A DNA stretch of 64,000 nt from Mucilaginibacter sp. (GCA_025352225.1 JANXTT010000135.1:17603-81602), one strand, 5' to 3'. Shown: positions 25,926 to 33,896, numbered from the stretch's first letter. Translations and numbers: made by a program. Notes: a model not told the origin generated them from the letters alone.

Positions 25926-26168
25926 CTAATAAATACCCTGAAAGAAGCCAGACAACGAAACATCAAAATAATAACAGATCTTTCTAAGTGTATCCAACCT
26001 AATATCTACTTTGCCTGATTCTAAACGGGCTATGTTAATGTTGGTTTCGCTGTAAAACTTTTCCTGACTAACCTGATTTTGCCTTCGCAGACGTTTGATC
26101 TGAAGGGCTACCTTTTTTTTGAAGGCAATTTCGGAAGTATTAAGATATTCAAAATCAGTTAGAAGCAT
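25926..26168 (-). CDS. XRE-family helix-turn-helix protein
   Basis: An 80-residue Cro/C1-type DNA-binding protein. The HTH fills residues about 19-75: LQIKRLRRQNQVSQEKFYSETNINIARLESGKVDIRLDTLRKICYYFDVSLSGFF. The domain stands alone with no ligand-binding part. It is the first gene before pnuC (11-bp gap, same strand), so it may regulate NAD salvage, replacing the HTH that is fused in enterobacterial NadR. Constitutive or unrelated roles are possible. Confidence 0.8.
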   Translation of the reverse strand: MLLTDFEYLNTSEIAFKKKVALQIKRLRRQNQVSQEKFYSETNINIARLESGKVDIRLDTLRKICYYFDVSLSGFFQGIY

Positions 26169-26344
26169 ATGGCAGCATGAATAGATAAATATAGAAAAAA
26201 AATATTGTTTTTATAAATATTTAAAAGTAGCATAAAAGATAGCTAATTATATAAACAATTAAAATAAAGCGATAAATTTTTAACCTTTGTAAAAGTTGTA
26301 ATTAAAATGATTGAAAATAAATTAAAATTCCTGACGTATTAGTA

Positions 26345-26376
26345 TTTGTTTTAAACCCTCAAGGCACTTAACTTTG
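26345..26376 (+). promoter_or_regulatory. Promoter of a short transcription unit
   Basis: TTTG at 26345-26348 and TAACTTTG at 26369-26376 are separated by 20 bases, matching both boxes of the Bacteroidota housekeeping consensus (TTTG, N19-21, TAnnTTTG). It is the best-formed promoter seen in the window. Confidence 0.6.
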
Positions 26377-26432
26377 ATATCAACAAAAGGCCCTACCAGC
26401 CCTATGAAATAAAAAGACATTCACATCTACCA

Positions 26433-26510
26433 ATGAAAAATGTTTTTGTTTTGAATTCTCAGACGCCCATGCTGAGTGATTTTTGTTCTTTGTTTGGGTT
26501 TAATCAATAG
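26433..26510 (+). CDS. Possible 25-residue small protein
   Basis: An ATG-to-TAG frame encoding 25 residues (MKNVFVLNSQT... ending SLFGFNQ) inside the short transcript. It starts about 50 bases from the predicted transcription start and ends 20 bases before the terminator stem, as a dedicated small ORF would. It has no recognisable family. Coding status is uncertain because frames of this size occur by chance. Confidence 0.3.
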   Translation: MKNVFVLNSQTPMLSDFCSLFGFNQ

Positions 26511-26530
26511 TTTAAATTAATTAGGGGAAA

Positions 26531-26559
26531 GGGAGCTTCAAAAAAGCTCTCTTTTTTTT
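26531..26559 (+). terminator. Rho-independent terminator of the small transcript
   Basis: An 8-bp stem GGGAGCTT / AAGCTCTC with one G-T pair, loop CAAAA and eight Ts at 26552-26559. It lies upstream of the acyl-CoA dehydrogenase promoter, so it ends the small unit rather than that gene. Confidence 0.8.
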
Positions 26560-26575
26560 GTTAAAAACATTTTAC

Positions 26576-26602
26576 TATGCATGCATAATATTATTATATT
26601 TG
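26576..26602 (+). promoter_or_regulatory. Acyl-CoA dehydrogenase promoter with TATGC-AT-GCATA operator
   Basis: The 12-bp perfect palindrome TATGCATGCATA at 26576-26587 differs only in its 2-bp spacer from the two sites at the marR promoter. The -7 element TATATTTG (26595-26602) is identical to that of marR. The operator lies in the -33/-7 spacer, where a bound MarR would block polymerase. Confidence 0.7.
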
Positions 26603-26650
26603 ATTGACTATATAGCGCATTAAAAGAATTAACACTATCCCCCTGAAATT

Positions 26651-27790
26651 ATGGACTTTAATTTATCAGAAGAACAGTTAATGATTAGGCAAGCCGCCCG
26701 CGATTTTGCCAACACCGAGCTTAAGCCCGGTGTTATTGATCGCGACGAGCATCAGCAGTTTCCGGCTGAGCAAGTTAAAAAGCTGGGAGAGCTTGGCTTT
26801 TTAGGGATGATGGTTGATCCAAAATACGGCGGCAGCGGAATGGATACCATATCATATGTGCTGGTAATGGAAGAGCTCTCAAAAATAGACGCCTCCGCGT
26901 CGGTAGTAGTATCTGTAAACAATTCCCTGGTATGTTACGGCCTTGAGCATTACGCCAACGAAGAACAGAAGCAGAAATATTTGATACCCTTAGCAAAAGG
27001 TGAAGTAATAGGAGCTTTTTGCCTTTCAGAGCCCGAAGCCGGCTCGGATGCTACATCACAGCATACAACTGCTATTGATATGGGCGATTATTATTTGCTT
27101 AACGGAACTAAAAACTGGATAACCAATGGCAACTCGGCCTCCACATACCTTGTTATGGCACAAACAGATGTATCTAAGGGGCACCATGGCATTAATACCC
27201 TAATTGTAGAACGGGGTATGGAAGGTTTTACAATAGGCAAAAAAGAAAATAAGCTTGGGATACGCGGTTCGGATACCCACTCTCTGATGTTCACTGACGT
27301 TAAAGTACCCAAGCAAAACAGAATAGGTGATGACGGCTTTGGATTTAAATTTGCCATGAAAACGTTGGATGGCGGCCGCATCGGCATAGCTTCACAAGCG
27401 TTGGGTATTGCATCAGGAGCTTTTGAGCTGGCTTTGCATTACAGTAAGGAGCGCAAAACGTTTGGTAAGCCCATTGCTGAGCATCAATCCGTTCAGTTTA
27501 AATTGGCAGATATGGCTACAGAGATAGAAACTGCCCGGCTGTTATGTTTTAAAGCTGCCTGGTTAAAAGATACTGGGCAGCCTTATGGGCAGGCAAGCGC
27601 TATGGCTAAGCTATATGCATCCGAGGTAGCAATGCGCACCACAATAGAGGCCGTGCAGATACACGGTGGATATGGCTTTGTAAAAGAATACCATGTGGAA
27701 CGTTTAATGCGCGATGCCAAGATCACCCAGATATATGAAGGAACATCCGAAATACAGAAGATAGTTATCGCACGTGAGATTCTGAAATAA
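26651..27790 (+). CDS. Acyl-CoA dehydrogenase (short form)
   Basis: A 379-residue FAD-dependent dehydrogenase of the short/branched-chain or butyryl-CoA type. Motifs in order: GAFCLSEPEAGSDATS (about 122-137), NWITNGNSASTYLVMA (about 157-172), GIASQALGIASGAFELALHYSKERKTFGKPI (about 238-268) and the C-terminal catalytic Glu region ITQIYEGTSEIQKIVIAREIL. It is a monocistron preceded by the same operator as the marR operon, so it is probably co-regulated with long-chain beta-oxidation. Chain-length preference cannot be read from sequence alone. Confidence 0.93.
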   Translation: MDFNLSEEQLMIRQAARDFANTELKPGVIDRDEHQQFPAEQVKKLGELGFLGMMVDPKYGGSGMDTISYVLVMEELSKIDASASVVVSVNNSLVCYGLEHYANEEQKQKYLIPLAKGEVIGAFCLSEPEAGSDATSQHTTAIDMGDYYLLNGTKNWITNGNSASTYLVMAQTDVSKGHHGINTLIVERGMEGFTIGKKENKLGIRGSDTHSLMFTDVKVPKQNRIGDDGFGFKFAMKTLDGGRIGIASQALGIASGAFELALHYSKERKTFGKPIAEHQSVQFKLADMATEIETARLLCFKAAWLKDTGQPYGQASAMAKLYASEVAMRTTIEAVQIHGGYGFVKEYHVERLMRDAKITQIYEGTSEIQKIVIAREILK

Positions 27791-27865
27791 GGTTTTACAA
27801 ACCGCAGACGCTTAGCATTAACTTTTGGGCATTAAAAGTTATAAATTTGATGGTATAATATTGTT

Positions 27866-29092
27866 ATGAAAACGCCGCCTTTTTATATATGCGTAATGTT
27901 ATTGGTGTTTAACGCTGGTATTGGCACGGCTCAAAAAAAGCTGGTAAACGGTGTATGGCATGCTGCGCTCACCACCGCGACAGGCAAACAAATACCATTT
28001 AACTTTGAGGTTAAGGATACTTTAGGCAAAAAACAGTTGGCCATAATTAATGGCAGCGAACGCTTTAAGGTATCTGATATCGAAACAAAAGATGATTCGA
28101 TACTCATTCATATGCCTTTATTTGATTCGGAAATTAAAACCCGTGTTGAAGGCAATACCCTCAAAGGAAAATGGATAAAGCATCTGCCCCAAAAAGATGT
28201 GGCTATGGATTTTTTTGCCCGGCCGAATGAACCTGTACGCTTTTTAGATGCGCGTACGAAACCAAGGTATAATATACAGGGCCGCTGGTCGGCAATTTTT
28301 GCCGGTGGTGAAACTACTGTCGCGGAGTTTAAGCAGCAAGGCGGAGCACTCACCGGTACATTTTTAACCACATCGGGCGATTATCGTTACCTGGAAGGCG
28401 TCGTTGCCGGCGATAGTCTTTACCTTTCGTGTTTTGATGGTGGACATGCCTATCTTTTCACAGCCAAAATAGAAGATGGACAAGCCATTAGTAACGGTAA
28501 GTTTTATGCCGGTTATTCGTCAATAAGTGACTGGGCGGCGGTAAAGAACGATGCTGCTAAACTCCCTGATGCATATTCATTAACGGCTTTAAAGCCCGGC
28601 ATCAAAAAAGTTGATTTTACATTTGCCGACCTGAACGGTAAAAAGGTTTCGCTCAGTAACCCACAGTTTAAAAACAAGGTGGTTATTTTGCAACTTATGG
28701 GGTCGTGGTGCCCTAACTGCATGGACGAAACCGCTTATATGGTTAATTTCTATAAAAAGTATCAAACACTTGGTGTTGAGGTAGTTGGATTGGCTTATGA
28801 GCGTAGTGCTGATTTTAACCTATCCAAAGCTAGTTTATCACTGGTACAAAAACGTTTTAATGTGCCATATCCCATATTGATAACCGGCTATACTACTGCT
28901 AAAAACGAGGTTATTAAAAGCCTGCCTATGATGGCCGATTTTAGTGCTTTTCCTACAACTATAATTATTGATAAGCAAGGTACTGTACGTAAAATACATA
29001 CCGGCTTTAGCGGCCCGGGTACCGGTAATTACTATACCGAATTTATAAATGAGTTTGAAAAACTGATTGATGGCCTTGTTGCCGAAAAATAA
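27866..29092 (+). CDS. TlpA-like thiol-disulfide oxidoreductase with N-terminal beta domain
   Basis: A 408-residue periplasmic protein. After a signal peptide (about 1-22) there is a beta-rich domain of about 200 residues, then a TlpA/ResA thioredoxin domain from about 245 with the redox motif WCPNC (Cys282, Cys285) and the cis-Pro region FSAFPTTIIIDKQGTV. TlpA/ResA proteins reduce periplasmic disulfides, for example in cytochrome maturation. A substrate or surface function for the N-terminal domain is unknown. It stands alone between the acyl-CoA dehydrogenase and a convergent small membrane protein. Confidence 0.87.
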   Translation: MKTPPFYICVMLLVFNAGIGTAQKKLVNGVWHAALTTATGKQIPFNFEVKDTLGKKQLAIINGSERFKVSDIETKDDSILIHMPLFDSEIKTRVEGNTLKGKWIKHLPQKDVAMDFFARPNEPVRFLDARTKPRYNIQGRWSAIFAGGETTVAEFKQQGGALTGTFLTTSGDYRYLEGVVAGDSLYLSCFDGGHAYLFTAKIEDGQAISNGKFYAGYSSISDWAAVKNDAAKLPDAYSLTALKPGIKKVDFTFADLNGKKVSLSNPQFKNKVVILQLMGSWCPNCMDETAYMVNFYKKYQTLGVEVVGLAYERSADFNLSKASLSLVQKRFNVPYPILITGYTTAKNEVIKSLPMMADFSAFPTTIIIDKQGTVRKIHTGFSGPGTGNYYTEFINEFEKLIDGLVAEK

Positions 29093-29113
29093 GCAGGCTA
29101 CCAATGTTTGCAC

Positions 29114-29452
29114 TTACTTCTTCTCAATAGCGTGGAACACCATTTTAAGTATAGAAAGTACTATGGCAAATATGGCTGCATTAAAAAAGCCATGAACCTT
29201 AAACCCATCTAACAGGTTACTAACCAACATCACCATAAATACGCTGATGATAAATGACACCAAACCCAGCGTTAAAAAGTTTAATGGAAAGGTTAGTATG
29301 CGCAGTAGTAATCCAATAGTTGCATTTACTATCGCTAGTAGTATACCTGCAATAACCGCGCTTAAAAACCCGTGAACGTATACACCGGGTATGATATGAG
29401 CTGCGATAAACACTGCAAGACCAGTAAATAATATTTCGACTATAAACTTCAT
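29114..29452 (-). CDS. Phage holin family / PF04020-type four-helix membrane protein
   Basis: A 112-residue protein with four hydrophobic helices and the conserved pattern AHIIPGVYVHGFLSAVIAGILLAIVNATIG and PLNFLTLGLVSFIISVFMVML. This is the widespread chromosomal family annotated as phage holin family IV (formerly DUF360). There are no phage genes around it, so a lysis role is unlikely; its cellular function is not known. Confidence 0.85.
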   Translation of the reverse strand: MKFIVEILFTGLAVFIAAHIIPGVYVHGFLSAVIAGILLAIVNATIGLLLRILTFPLNFLTLGLVSFIISVFMVMLVSNLLDGFKVHGFFNAAIFAIVLSILKMVFHAIEKK

Positions 29453-29504
29453 AAATTCTATATTTGATAATACTACAATTTTAATAAAAAAACGTTTTAG
29501 ATTT

Positions 29505-29924
29505 ATGAGGTTTATACTCCTTTGTTTTTTTCTGTTTTTGTTAACTGCATGCGGTGGAACTACCCATCAGGGTAACCCCATAAAAATCCATTTGTCTAAA
29601 GACGAGCAAGCTGTTTACATCTCTGGTTTGGATTACGCGGTTATTCAGCAACTCAAAGCCGATTCGCTTACGCGCGATAGCTGGCAACACATATTACAGG
29701 TTTACCGCTTGCCTGTGGATATCGAGATGAAAGATTTCCAGAATATTCAACCTGGTAATTATCAGCTTAATGATAGTGTTATCATTTTTAAGCCGGATAC
29801 AGCTTTCAAAAAAAGCCAACATTACTTTGCCCGTTTTTACGCCAATGGGCCAATAAACACCCTAAATATTATTCAAGGTACCGCTGATTTGAAACGGCCG
29901 GCATACATCGAAGCTCGTTTTTAG
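29505..29924 (+). CDS. Small lipoprotein of unknown function
   Basis: A 139-residue lipoprotein with signal ending in FLLTAC (Cys16), followed by a globular domain of mixed helix and strand. I recognise no family. The C-terminal part (YQLNDSVIIFKPDTAFKKSQHYFARFY) looks like a small beta fold. It converges on rsmA with a 3-bp gap and is divergent from the holin-like gene. Confidence 0.65.
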   Translation: MRFILLCFFLFLLTACGGTTHQGNPIKIHLSKDEQAVYISGLDYAVIQQLKADSLTRDSWQHILQVYRLPVDIEMKDFQNIQPGNYQLNDSVIIFKPDTAFKKSQHYFARFYANGPINTLNIIQGTADLKRPAYIEARF

Positions 29925-29927
29925 TTG

Positions 29928-30707
29928 TTATCGTTCCTGCGATATTTTGTTGGTGAGCGTTACAAAATCAGCAACACTTAAACGTTCGGCACGGAGGTCC
30001 AAAAGCGGATCGTCCGTTATTTTTTCTTTGGGTATAAGCGATGATATGGCGTTGCGCAACGTTTTGCGGCGTTGGTTAAAGCCAGCCTTAACCACTTGCC
30101 AAAACAGTTTCTCATCACATTGGAGTTGTGGGGTTTCATTTCGCGTTAAGCGTATCACTGCCGACAGCACTTTTGGGGGTGGGTTAAAAACCCCTGCCTT
30201 AACTGTAAATAAATACTCTACCTTATAGTACGCTTGTAAAAACACACTTAATATCCCATACGTTTTGCTTCCGGGTTTGGCACTGCAGCGTTCGGCTACT
30301 TCTTTTTGAAACATGCCTACTACCTCAATAACCTGCTGCCTGTTATCCAATACCTTAAATAATATTTGCGACGATATATTGTAAGGGAAGTTGCCTATGA
30401 TCGCAAACGGGCCTGTAAAAACAGTTGCAAAATCCATCTCTAAAAAGTCGGCATTGATAAGTCGGGTACCTAGTTGCGGATACTTCTTTTGTAGAAATTG
30501 GTACGACTCTGTATCAATATCAATAAGGTAGGTTTCATAATCAGGGTTTTTTATCAAAAAATCAGACAAGATACCCATACCGGGCCCTACTTCTAACACC
30601 TGCTTATACTTTTCTTGTAGTTTTAGGCTGTTCACAATCTTTTCGGCAATATTTTTATCAGTTAAAAAGTGCTGACCAAGATGTTTTTTTGCCCTTACTA
30701 TACTCAT
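29928..30707 (-). CDS. rsmA: 16S rRNA (adenine1518-N6/adenine1519-N6)-dimethyltransferase
   Basis: A 259-residue SAM-dependent methyltransferase (KsgA) that dimethylates two adjacent adenines in the 3' end of 16S rRNA during small-subunit assembly. Motifs: KHLGQHFLTDKNIAEKIV at 7-24, motif I VLEVGPGMGILSDFL (about 39), motif IV NFPYNISSQILFK (about 107) and the C-terminal GFNQRRKTLRNAI segment. Size is normal. It is divergent from pdxA; rsmA/pdxA adjacency is a conserved gene neighbourhood in many bacteria. Confidence 0.96.
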   Translation of the reverse strand: MSIVRAKKHLGQHFLTDKNIAEKIVNSLKLQEKYKQVLEVGPGMGILSDFLIKNPDYETYLIDIDTESYQFLQKKYPQLGTRLINADFLEMDFATVFTGPFAIIGNFPYNISSQILFKVLDNRQQVIEVVGMFQKEVAERCSAKPGSKTYGILSVFLQAYYKVEYLFTVKAGVFNPPPKVLSAVIRLTRNETPQLQCDEKLFWQVVKAGFNQRRKTLRNAISSLIPKEKITDDPLLDLRAERLSVADFVTLTNKISQER

Positions 30708-30856
30708 TAATATAAAGTTTCACGCAAATAACGTCATATTTGTGCTTTGTTCAGATAATCAGCATTAAAATCTTTTTATTTGTACCTGCTTTAATAGTTA
30801 CAAACTCATTAAAGCAATCAATAACAACCACAATTTATCAGTGAAACCTTAATAAG

Positions 30857-31912
30857 ATGAGTGAGAAACTAAAGATCGGTATAAGCATAGGCGATGTAAA
30901 TGGCATCGGACTTGAAGTGATTATTAAAACCCTGGCAGACAATCTTATATTAAACTACTGTACCCCTATAGTTTACGGGCATACTAAGGTTGCCTCGTTT
31001 CACCGTAAGGCTTTAAATATGAACGATTTTAGTTTCAATGTGATTAACACTCCCGATCAGGCTAATCCCAAACGGGCAAACATGATTAATTGCTGGGAAG
31101 AAGACGTGAAGATAGAGCTTGGCCTATCTACAGAAACTGGCGGTAAATATGCTTTACTGTCGTTAGAAAAAGCAGTTACCCACTTAATTGACGGCAGCAT
31201 TGACGCCCTGGTTACGGCGCCTATTAACAAGCACAACATTCAAAGCGATAGCTTTAACTTCCCCGGCCATACCGAATATTTACAAGAGCGCAGCGGCAAT
31301 AAAGACGCATTGATGTTTTTAATTAGCGAAGACCTAAAGATTGGCGTAGTTACAGGCCATATCCCGGTTAGCGAAGTTGCACAGAAACTCACCATTGATA
31401 GCATAGTATCTAAAATTAAGCTGATGAATGATAGCCTGAAAAAGGATTTTTGGATACGCAAACCCAAAATTGCTGTTTTAGGATTAAACCCTCATGCGGG
31501 CGACAATGGCCTGATAGGCCAGGAAGAACAAAATGTTATTATACCCGCCATAGAAGAAGCAAAAGCGCATGGCATTTTAGCGGTGGGCCCTTACGCTGCC
31601 GACGGATTTTTTGCTAATGGTGCTTACCTTAAGTTTGATGCTGTTTTAGCCATGTATCATGATCAGGGTTTGATACCTTTTAAACAGATAGCATTTGAAA
31701 GCGGTGTTAACTTTACCGCGGGTCTGAACATTGTGCGCACCTCTCCGGATCATGGAACGGCTTACGATATTGCTGGTAAGAACCTGGCGTCCGAATCCTC
31801 ATTCCGCGAAGCTATATTTGCCGCGATTCATATTGTAAAAAGCCGCCGCGAATCTGCCGACCTGCAAGAAAACACCCTCGTATACAGCAAACTTAGCCGG
31901 GATAGAGATTAG
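30857..31912 (+). CDS. pdxA: 4-hydroxythreonine-4-phosphate dehydrogenase
   Basis: A 351-residue enzyme of the DXP-dependent pyridoxal phosphate pathway that oxidises 4-phosphohydroxythreonine. It opens with the typical KIGISIGDVNGIGLEVI, and carries TAPINKHNIQ, the metal-binding FPGHTEYL His, GLNPHAGDNGLIGQEE and AMYHDQGLIPFKQ His motifs, and the closing VRTSPDHGTAYDIAGK. All key residues are present. It is divergent from rsmA. Confidence 0.96.
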   Translation: MSEKLKIGISIGDVNGIGLEVIIKTLADNLILNYCTPIVYGHTKVASFHRKALNMNDFSFNVINTPDQANPKRANMINCWEEDVKIELGLSTETGGKYALLSLEKAVTHLIDGSIDALVTAPINKHNIQSDSFNFPGHTEYLQERSGNKDALMFLISEDLKIGVVTGHIPVSEVAQKLTIDSIVSKIKLMNDSLKKDFWIRKPKIAVLGLNPHAGDNGLIGQEEQNVIIPAIEEAKAHGILAVGPYAADGFFANGAYLKFDAVLAMYHDQGLIPFKQIAFESGVNFTAGLNIVRTSPDHGTAYDIAGKNLASESSFREAIFAAIHIVKSRRESADLQENTLVYSKLSRDRD

Positions 31913-32008
31913 GCAATGCCTTAAATTCGTCCTGCCCATTCCTTAATCAGGGATGGAGCGAGATTGCCAATTAGTGGCCACTAGGAGGTATTTATAAGCG
32001 CGACAACC

Positions 32009-32043
32009 CCAATAACCAAAATAACACGTGGGTATTTATGGGT
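32009..32043 (+). repeat. Dispersed repeat (family E), diverged copy
   Basis: A 35-bp core beginning CCAATAACCAAAATAA and ending TATTTATGGGT, nearly identical to the two copies at 54334-54368 and 54430-54464. Relative to the 54430 copy it differs at two positions in the middle (ACACG for ATACA) and lacks the flanking CTAGGCCT and ACTGGTAA sequences. Confidence 0.7.
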
Positions 32044-32113
32044 GTTTTTTAATTTGTATCAAGTCGCAAGTATCAGTTATTAAGTAATCAATATACGGAA
32101 AATTATCGATTTG

Positions 32114-32201
32114 AACGGGAGATACTGGTTGGTTTATTTTTTGGGGATGATGCTTAGTAATAGCCGGGATGCTGCATTTTGCGAAAAAAATATCTCCCGT
32201 T
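32114..32201. repeat. Inverted repeat AACGGGAGATA / TATCTCCCGTT
   Basis: Perfect 11-bp arms at 32114-32124 and 32191-32201 with a 66-bp spacer lacking an ORF. It could be the ends of a small non-autonomous element or a long-loop hairpin. No target-site duplication is obvious. Confidence 0.45.
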
Positions 32202-32284
32202 TCTATTAACTAGTAGGTAATCTGTTTAATTATTAGTCGGCTAAAAAATGGCAAATCCCTTTACCTTATCCCTCTAATATTTTC

Positions 32285-32761
32285 TTATTGATATAGCAAA
32301 ATATTTTTTCTGATAGCTTTATCAACTTTTGAGATCGTCAATTTATATTCGAGCAATATTAACGCCAGATACACCATATAAATTGTTGATACCTTAACAA
32401 AGTCTTCCAGTGGATTGCCCCCCAAAAGTGTACTAGCTAAATCTGAAAACCACAGTAAAGTAAAACCAATAAATACTGCAGTTGCTAAAGTGCTTAATCT
32501 TATTTTATAATAGGCTTCCTGGGGTTCTATGGATAGTTTGGACACCAATTTGGGTAATGGTTTTTCAAATGAAGTCTGGATGCGTGTAAAAGTTAGTCCA
32601 TTTTTTCCTCCTCGAGCTAAAAAAGACTTATCCGTACCAATATTAATAGACGAAAAATCCAAATCCAAAGGCATCGTTCTCTTAATTGATTCTTTCCGTA
32701 CACAAAACTCTACCTCGCTAGGTGTATATTGGGAGATATTGACTTTCTTAAAATATAGCAT
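32285..32761 (-). CDS. Hypothetical two-helix membrane protein
   Basis: A 158-residue protein. The N-terminal 85 residues are soluble and fairly basic; two transmembrane helices follow (about 90-107 and 122-138), then a short basic tail. I recognise no family. The gene is isolated between AT-rich gaps, is AT-rich itself and ends close to the repeats downstream of pdxA, which fits an accessory gene. Confidence 0.5.
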   Translation of the reverse strand: MLYFKKVNISQYTPSEVEFCVRKESIKRTMPLDLDFSSINIGTDKSFLARGGKNGLTFTRIQTSFEKPLPKLVSKLSIEPQEAYYKIRLSTLATAVFIGFTLLWFSDLASTLLGGNPLEDFVKVSTIYMVYLALILLEYKLTISKVDKAIRKNILLYQ

Positions 32762-32999
32762 GCAATAAGGTTAAAAAACAAAATTAGCATTTTCTTTACA
32801 TCCCCATCCTGGTTTAAATAAATCCCCGTATAGTTACGCTATAAAAAACTAAGAACTGAATCCAACAACTATCTTTCGAGAAGATAGCGCACTATTTAAA
32901 AACAAAAAAGTTTTATGCTCACCTATCAGGCTTTTATAGATTGATGGATCAAAATATGGTTGGATTTATTTTTTAGACCCTGTTTAACAAAACTTAATA

Positions 33000-33007
33000 T
33001 ATCTTTG
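33000..33007 (+). promoter_or_regulatory. -7 promoter element of efp
   Basis: TATCTTTG fits TAnnTTTG and lies 28 bases before the efp ATG in the AT-rich gap 32762-33035, which otherwise shows no gene. Confidence 0.45.
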
Positions 33008-33035
33008 AATTCAAAATTTACAAATCGTATTTTTC

Positions 33036-33596
33036 ATGGCCAAAGCATCAGAGATTAAAGTAGGAAATATTTTACGTTACAACGGCGAACTGGTAACCGT
33101 TACAGAAGTGCTACATCGTACACCAGGTAAAGGTGGAGCGTTCTATTTGGATAAATTTCGCAATATTAAAACCGGAAAAATTGTGGAGGCGCGTTTAGCC
33201 ACCGACGAACAGGTTGAAATTTGCCGGGTTGAAACCAATGATTTTCAATACCTGTACGAAGAAGGTGATTCCATGGTTATTATGGATAACACAACTTATG
33301 ATCAGTTTAATATTCCAAAGTCATTGTTTGGCACCTCTGTTAGATTTCTAAAAGAAGGCATGTCCGTAATTGTGTCTTTTGAAAGTGAAGAGCCTATTAT
33401 GGCACAGGCCCCTAACAGTGTAGAATTAGAAATTACCTATGCGGAGCCCGCGGTTAAAGGTGATACATCTTCGGGCGCGCTCAAATATGCAACAACAGAA
33501 AATGGTGTAGAAATAAAAGTGCCACTATTTGTTAACCAGGGCGATAAAGTAAAAGTAGATACCCGCACCGGCGAATATCTTGAGCGTGTTAAATAG
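33036..33596 (+). CDS. efp: Elongation factor P
   Basis: A 186-residue three-domain translation factor that rescues ribosomes stalled at polyproline stretches. Domain I has the modification loop HRTPGKGGAFYLDKFRNIKTGKIVE; the tip reads TPGKGGAF, so the residue at the modifiable position is Lys33. I do not see lysyl-modification genes (epmA/epmB) in the window. Domains II and III follow with the typical GDSMVIMDNTTYDQF and the closing VKVDTRTGEYLERVK. It is monocistronic with its own terminator. Confidence 0.96.
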   Translation: MAKASEIKVGNILRYNGELVTVTEVLHRTPGKGGAFYLDKFRNIKTGKIVEARLATDEQVEICRVETNDFQYLYEEGDSMVIMDNTTYDQFNIPKSLFGTSVRFLKEGMSVIVSFESEEPIMAQAPNSVELEITYAEPAVKGDTSSGALKYATTENGVEIKVPLFVNQGDKVKVDTRTGEYLERVK

Positions 33597-33608
33597 GTGA
33601 TAATATCT

Positions 33609-33641
33609 TTTAACCGGCTCAAGTAATTTGAGCCGGTTAAA
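33609..33641. terminator. Hairpin terminator after efp
   Basis: A perfect 14-bp stem TTTAACCGGCTCAA / TTGAGCCGGTTAAA with loop GTAAT, flanked by T-rich and A-rich sequence on either side, 12 bases after the efp stop. The symmetry would let it also stop minus-strand transcription arriving from the 34 kb side. Confidence 0.8.
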
Positions 33642-33652
33642 TTTAACTTAGG

Positions 33653-33896
33653 TTATATTTTTAATATAGTTGTGGGCTGTTCTATAACGTGCGTCTTCTT
33701 CTGGATTTTAAGTTTTCCATCTTCCAATTACAGTATCATAGATGCCTTGTCATAAGGGGGTGAATTAATCTGCATATTTTCCGATAAAATATCTTCTGTT
33801 TTTTTAATTTTTTTTGAAGCTTTCTTGTTATTGTGGATACTATTTAATAATTGCACAACATTGGGACACCAATAATTAAGCTGGATTGATAATGTT
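33653..33896 (-). pseudogene. Decayed 3' coding remnant
   Basis: On the minus strand one frame is open from about 33896 to a TAA at 33728-33730 (56 residues with no early ATG, containing LNYWCPNVVQLLNSI and PPYDKASMIL). After that stop the same frame continues for 24 protein-like residues (LEDGKLKIQKKTHVIEQP) to a TAA at 33653. Amino-acid composition looks like real coding sequence with a charged helical stretch. It overlaps the last codons of the UDG-like gene in another frame. Most likely this is the tail of a gene lost by deletion. The parent family is not recognised. Confidence 0.4.

Larger units (their letters stand above)
26383..26559 (+). ncRNA. Candidate ~180-nt small transcript
   Basis: The unit is bounded by the promoter at 26345-26376 and by the terminator at 26531-26559. 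No large ORF fits, only a 25-codon one. It may be a regulatory RNA, a leader RNA or the message of a small protein. The boundaries are inferred from the sequence signals, not measured. Confidence 0.4.
26169..26650. other. Regulatory intergenic region
   Basis: A 482-bp gap between the divergent XRE gene and the acyl-CoA dehydrogenase. The first ~150 bp (26190-26340) are very AT-rich with no clear gene. Next come a promoter (26345-26376), a short terminated transcription unit with a 25-codon ORF, and the MarR-type operator/promoter of the dehydrogenase. Each is listed separately. Confidence 0.6.
31913..32284. other. Repeat-bearing intergenic region after pdxA
   Basis: A 372-bp gap without a credible ORF. 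It contains a 12-bp perfect palindrome TAGTGGCCACTA at 31972-31983, one copy of a dispersed repeat (32009-32043) and an 11-bp inverted repeat (32114-32201). Just after the pdxA stop, CCATTCC and GGGATGG can form a 7-bp hairpin without a T-tail. Confidence 0.5.

Noticed and set aside
29114..29452. Phage holin as a sign of prophage
   Set aside because: The family is widespread on chromosomes, and no other phage gene is found near it.
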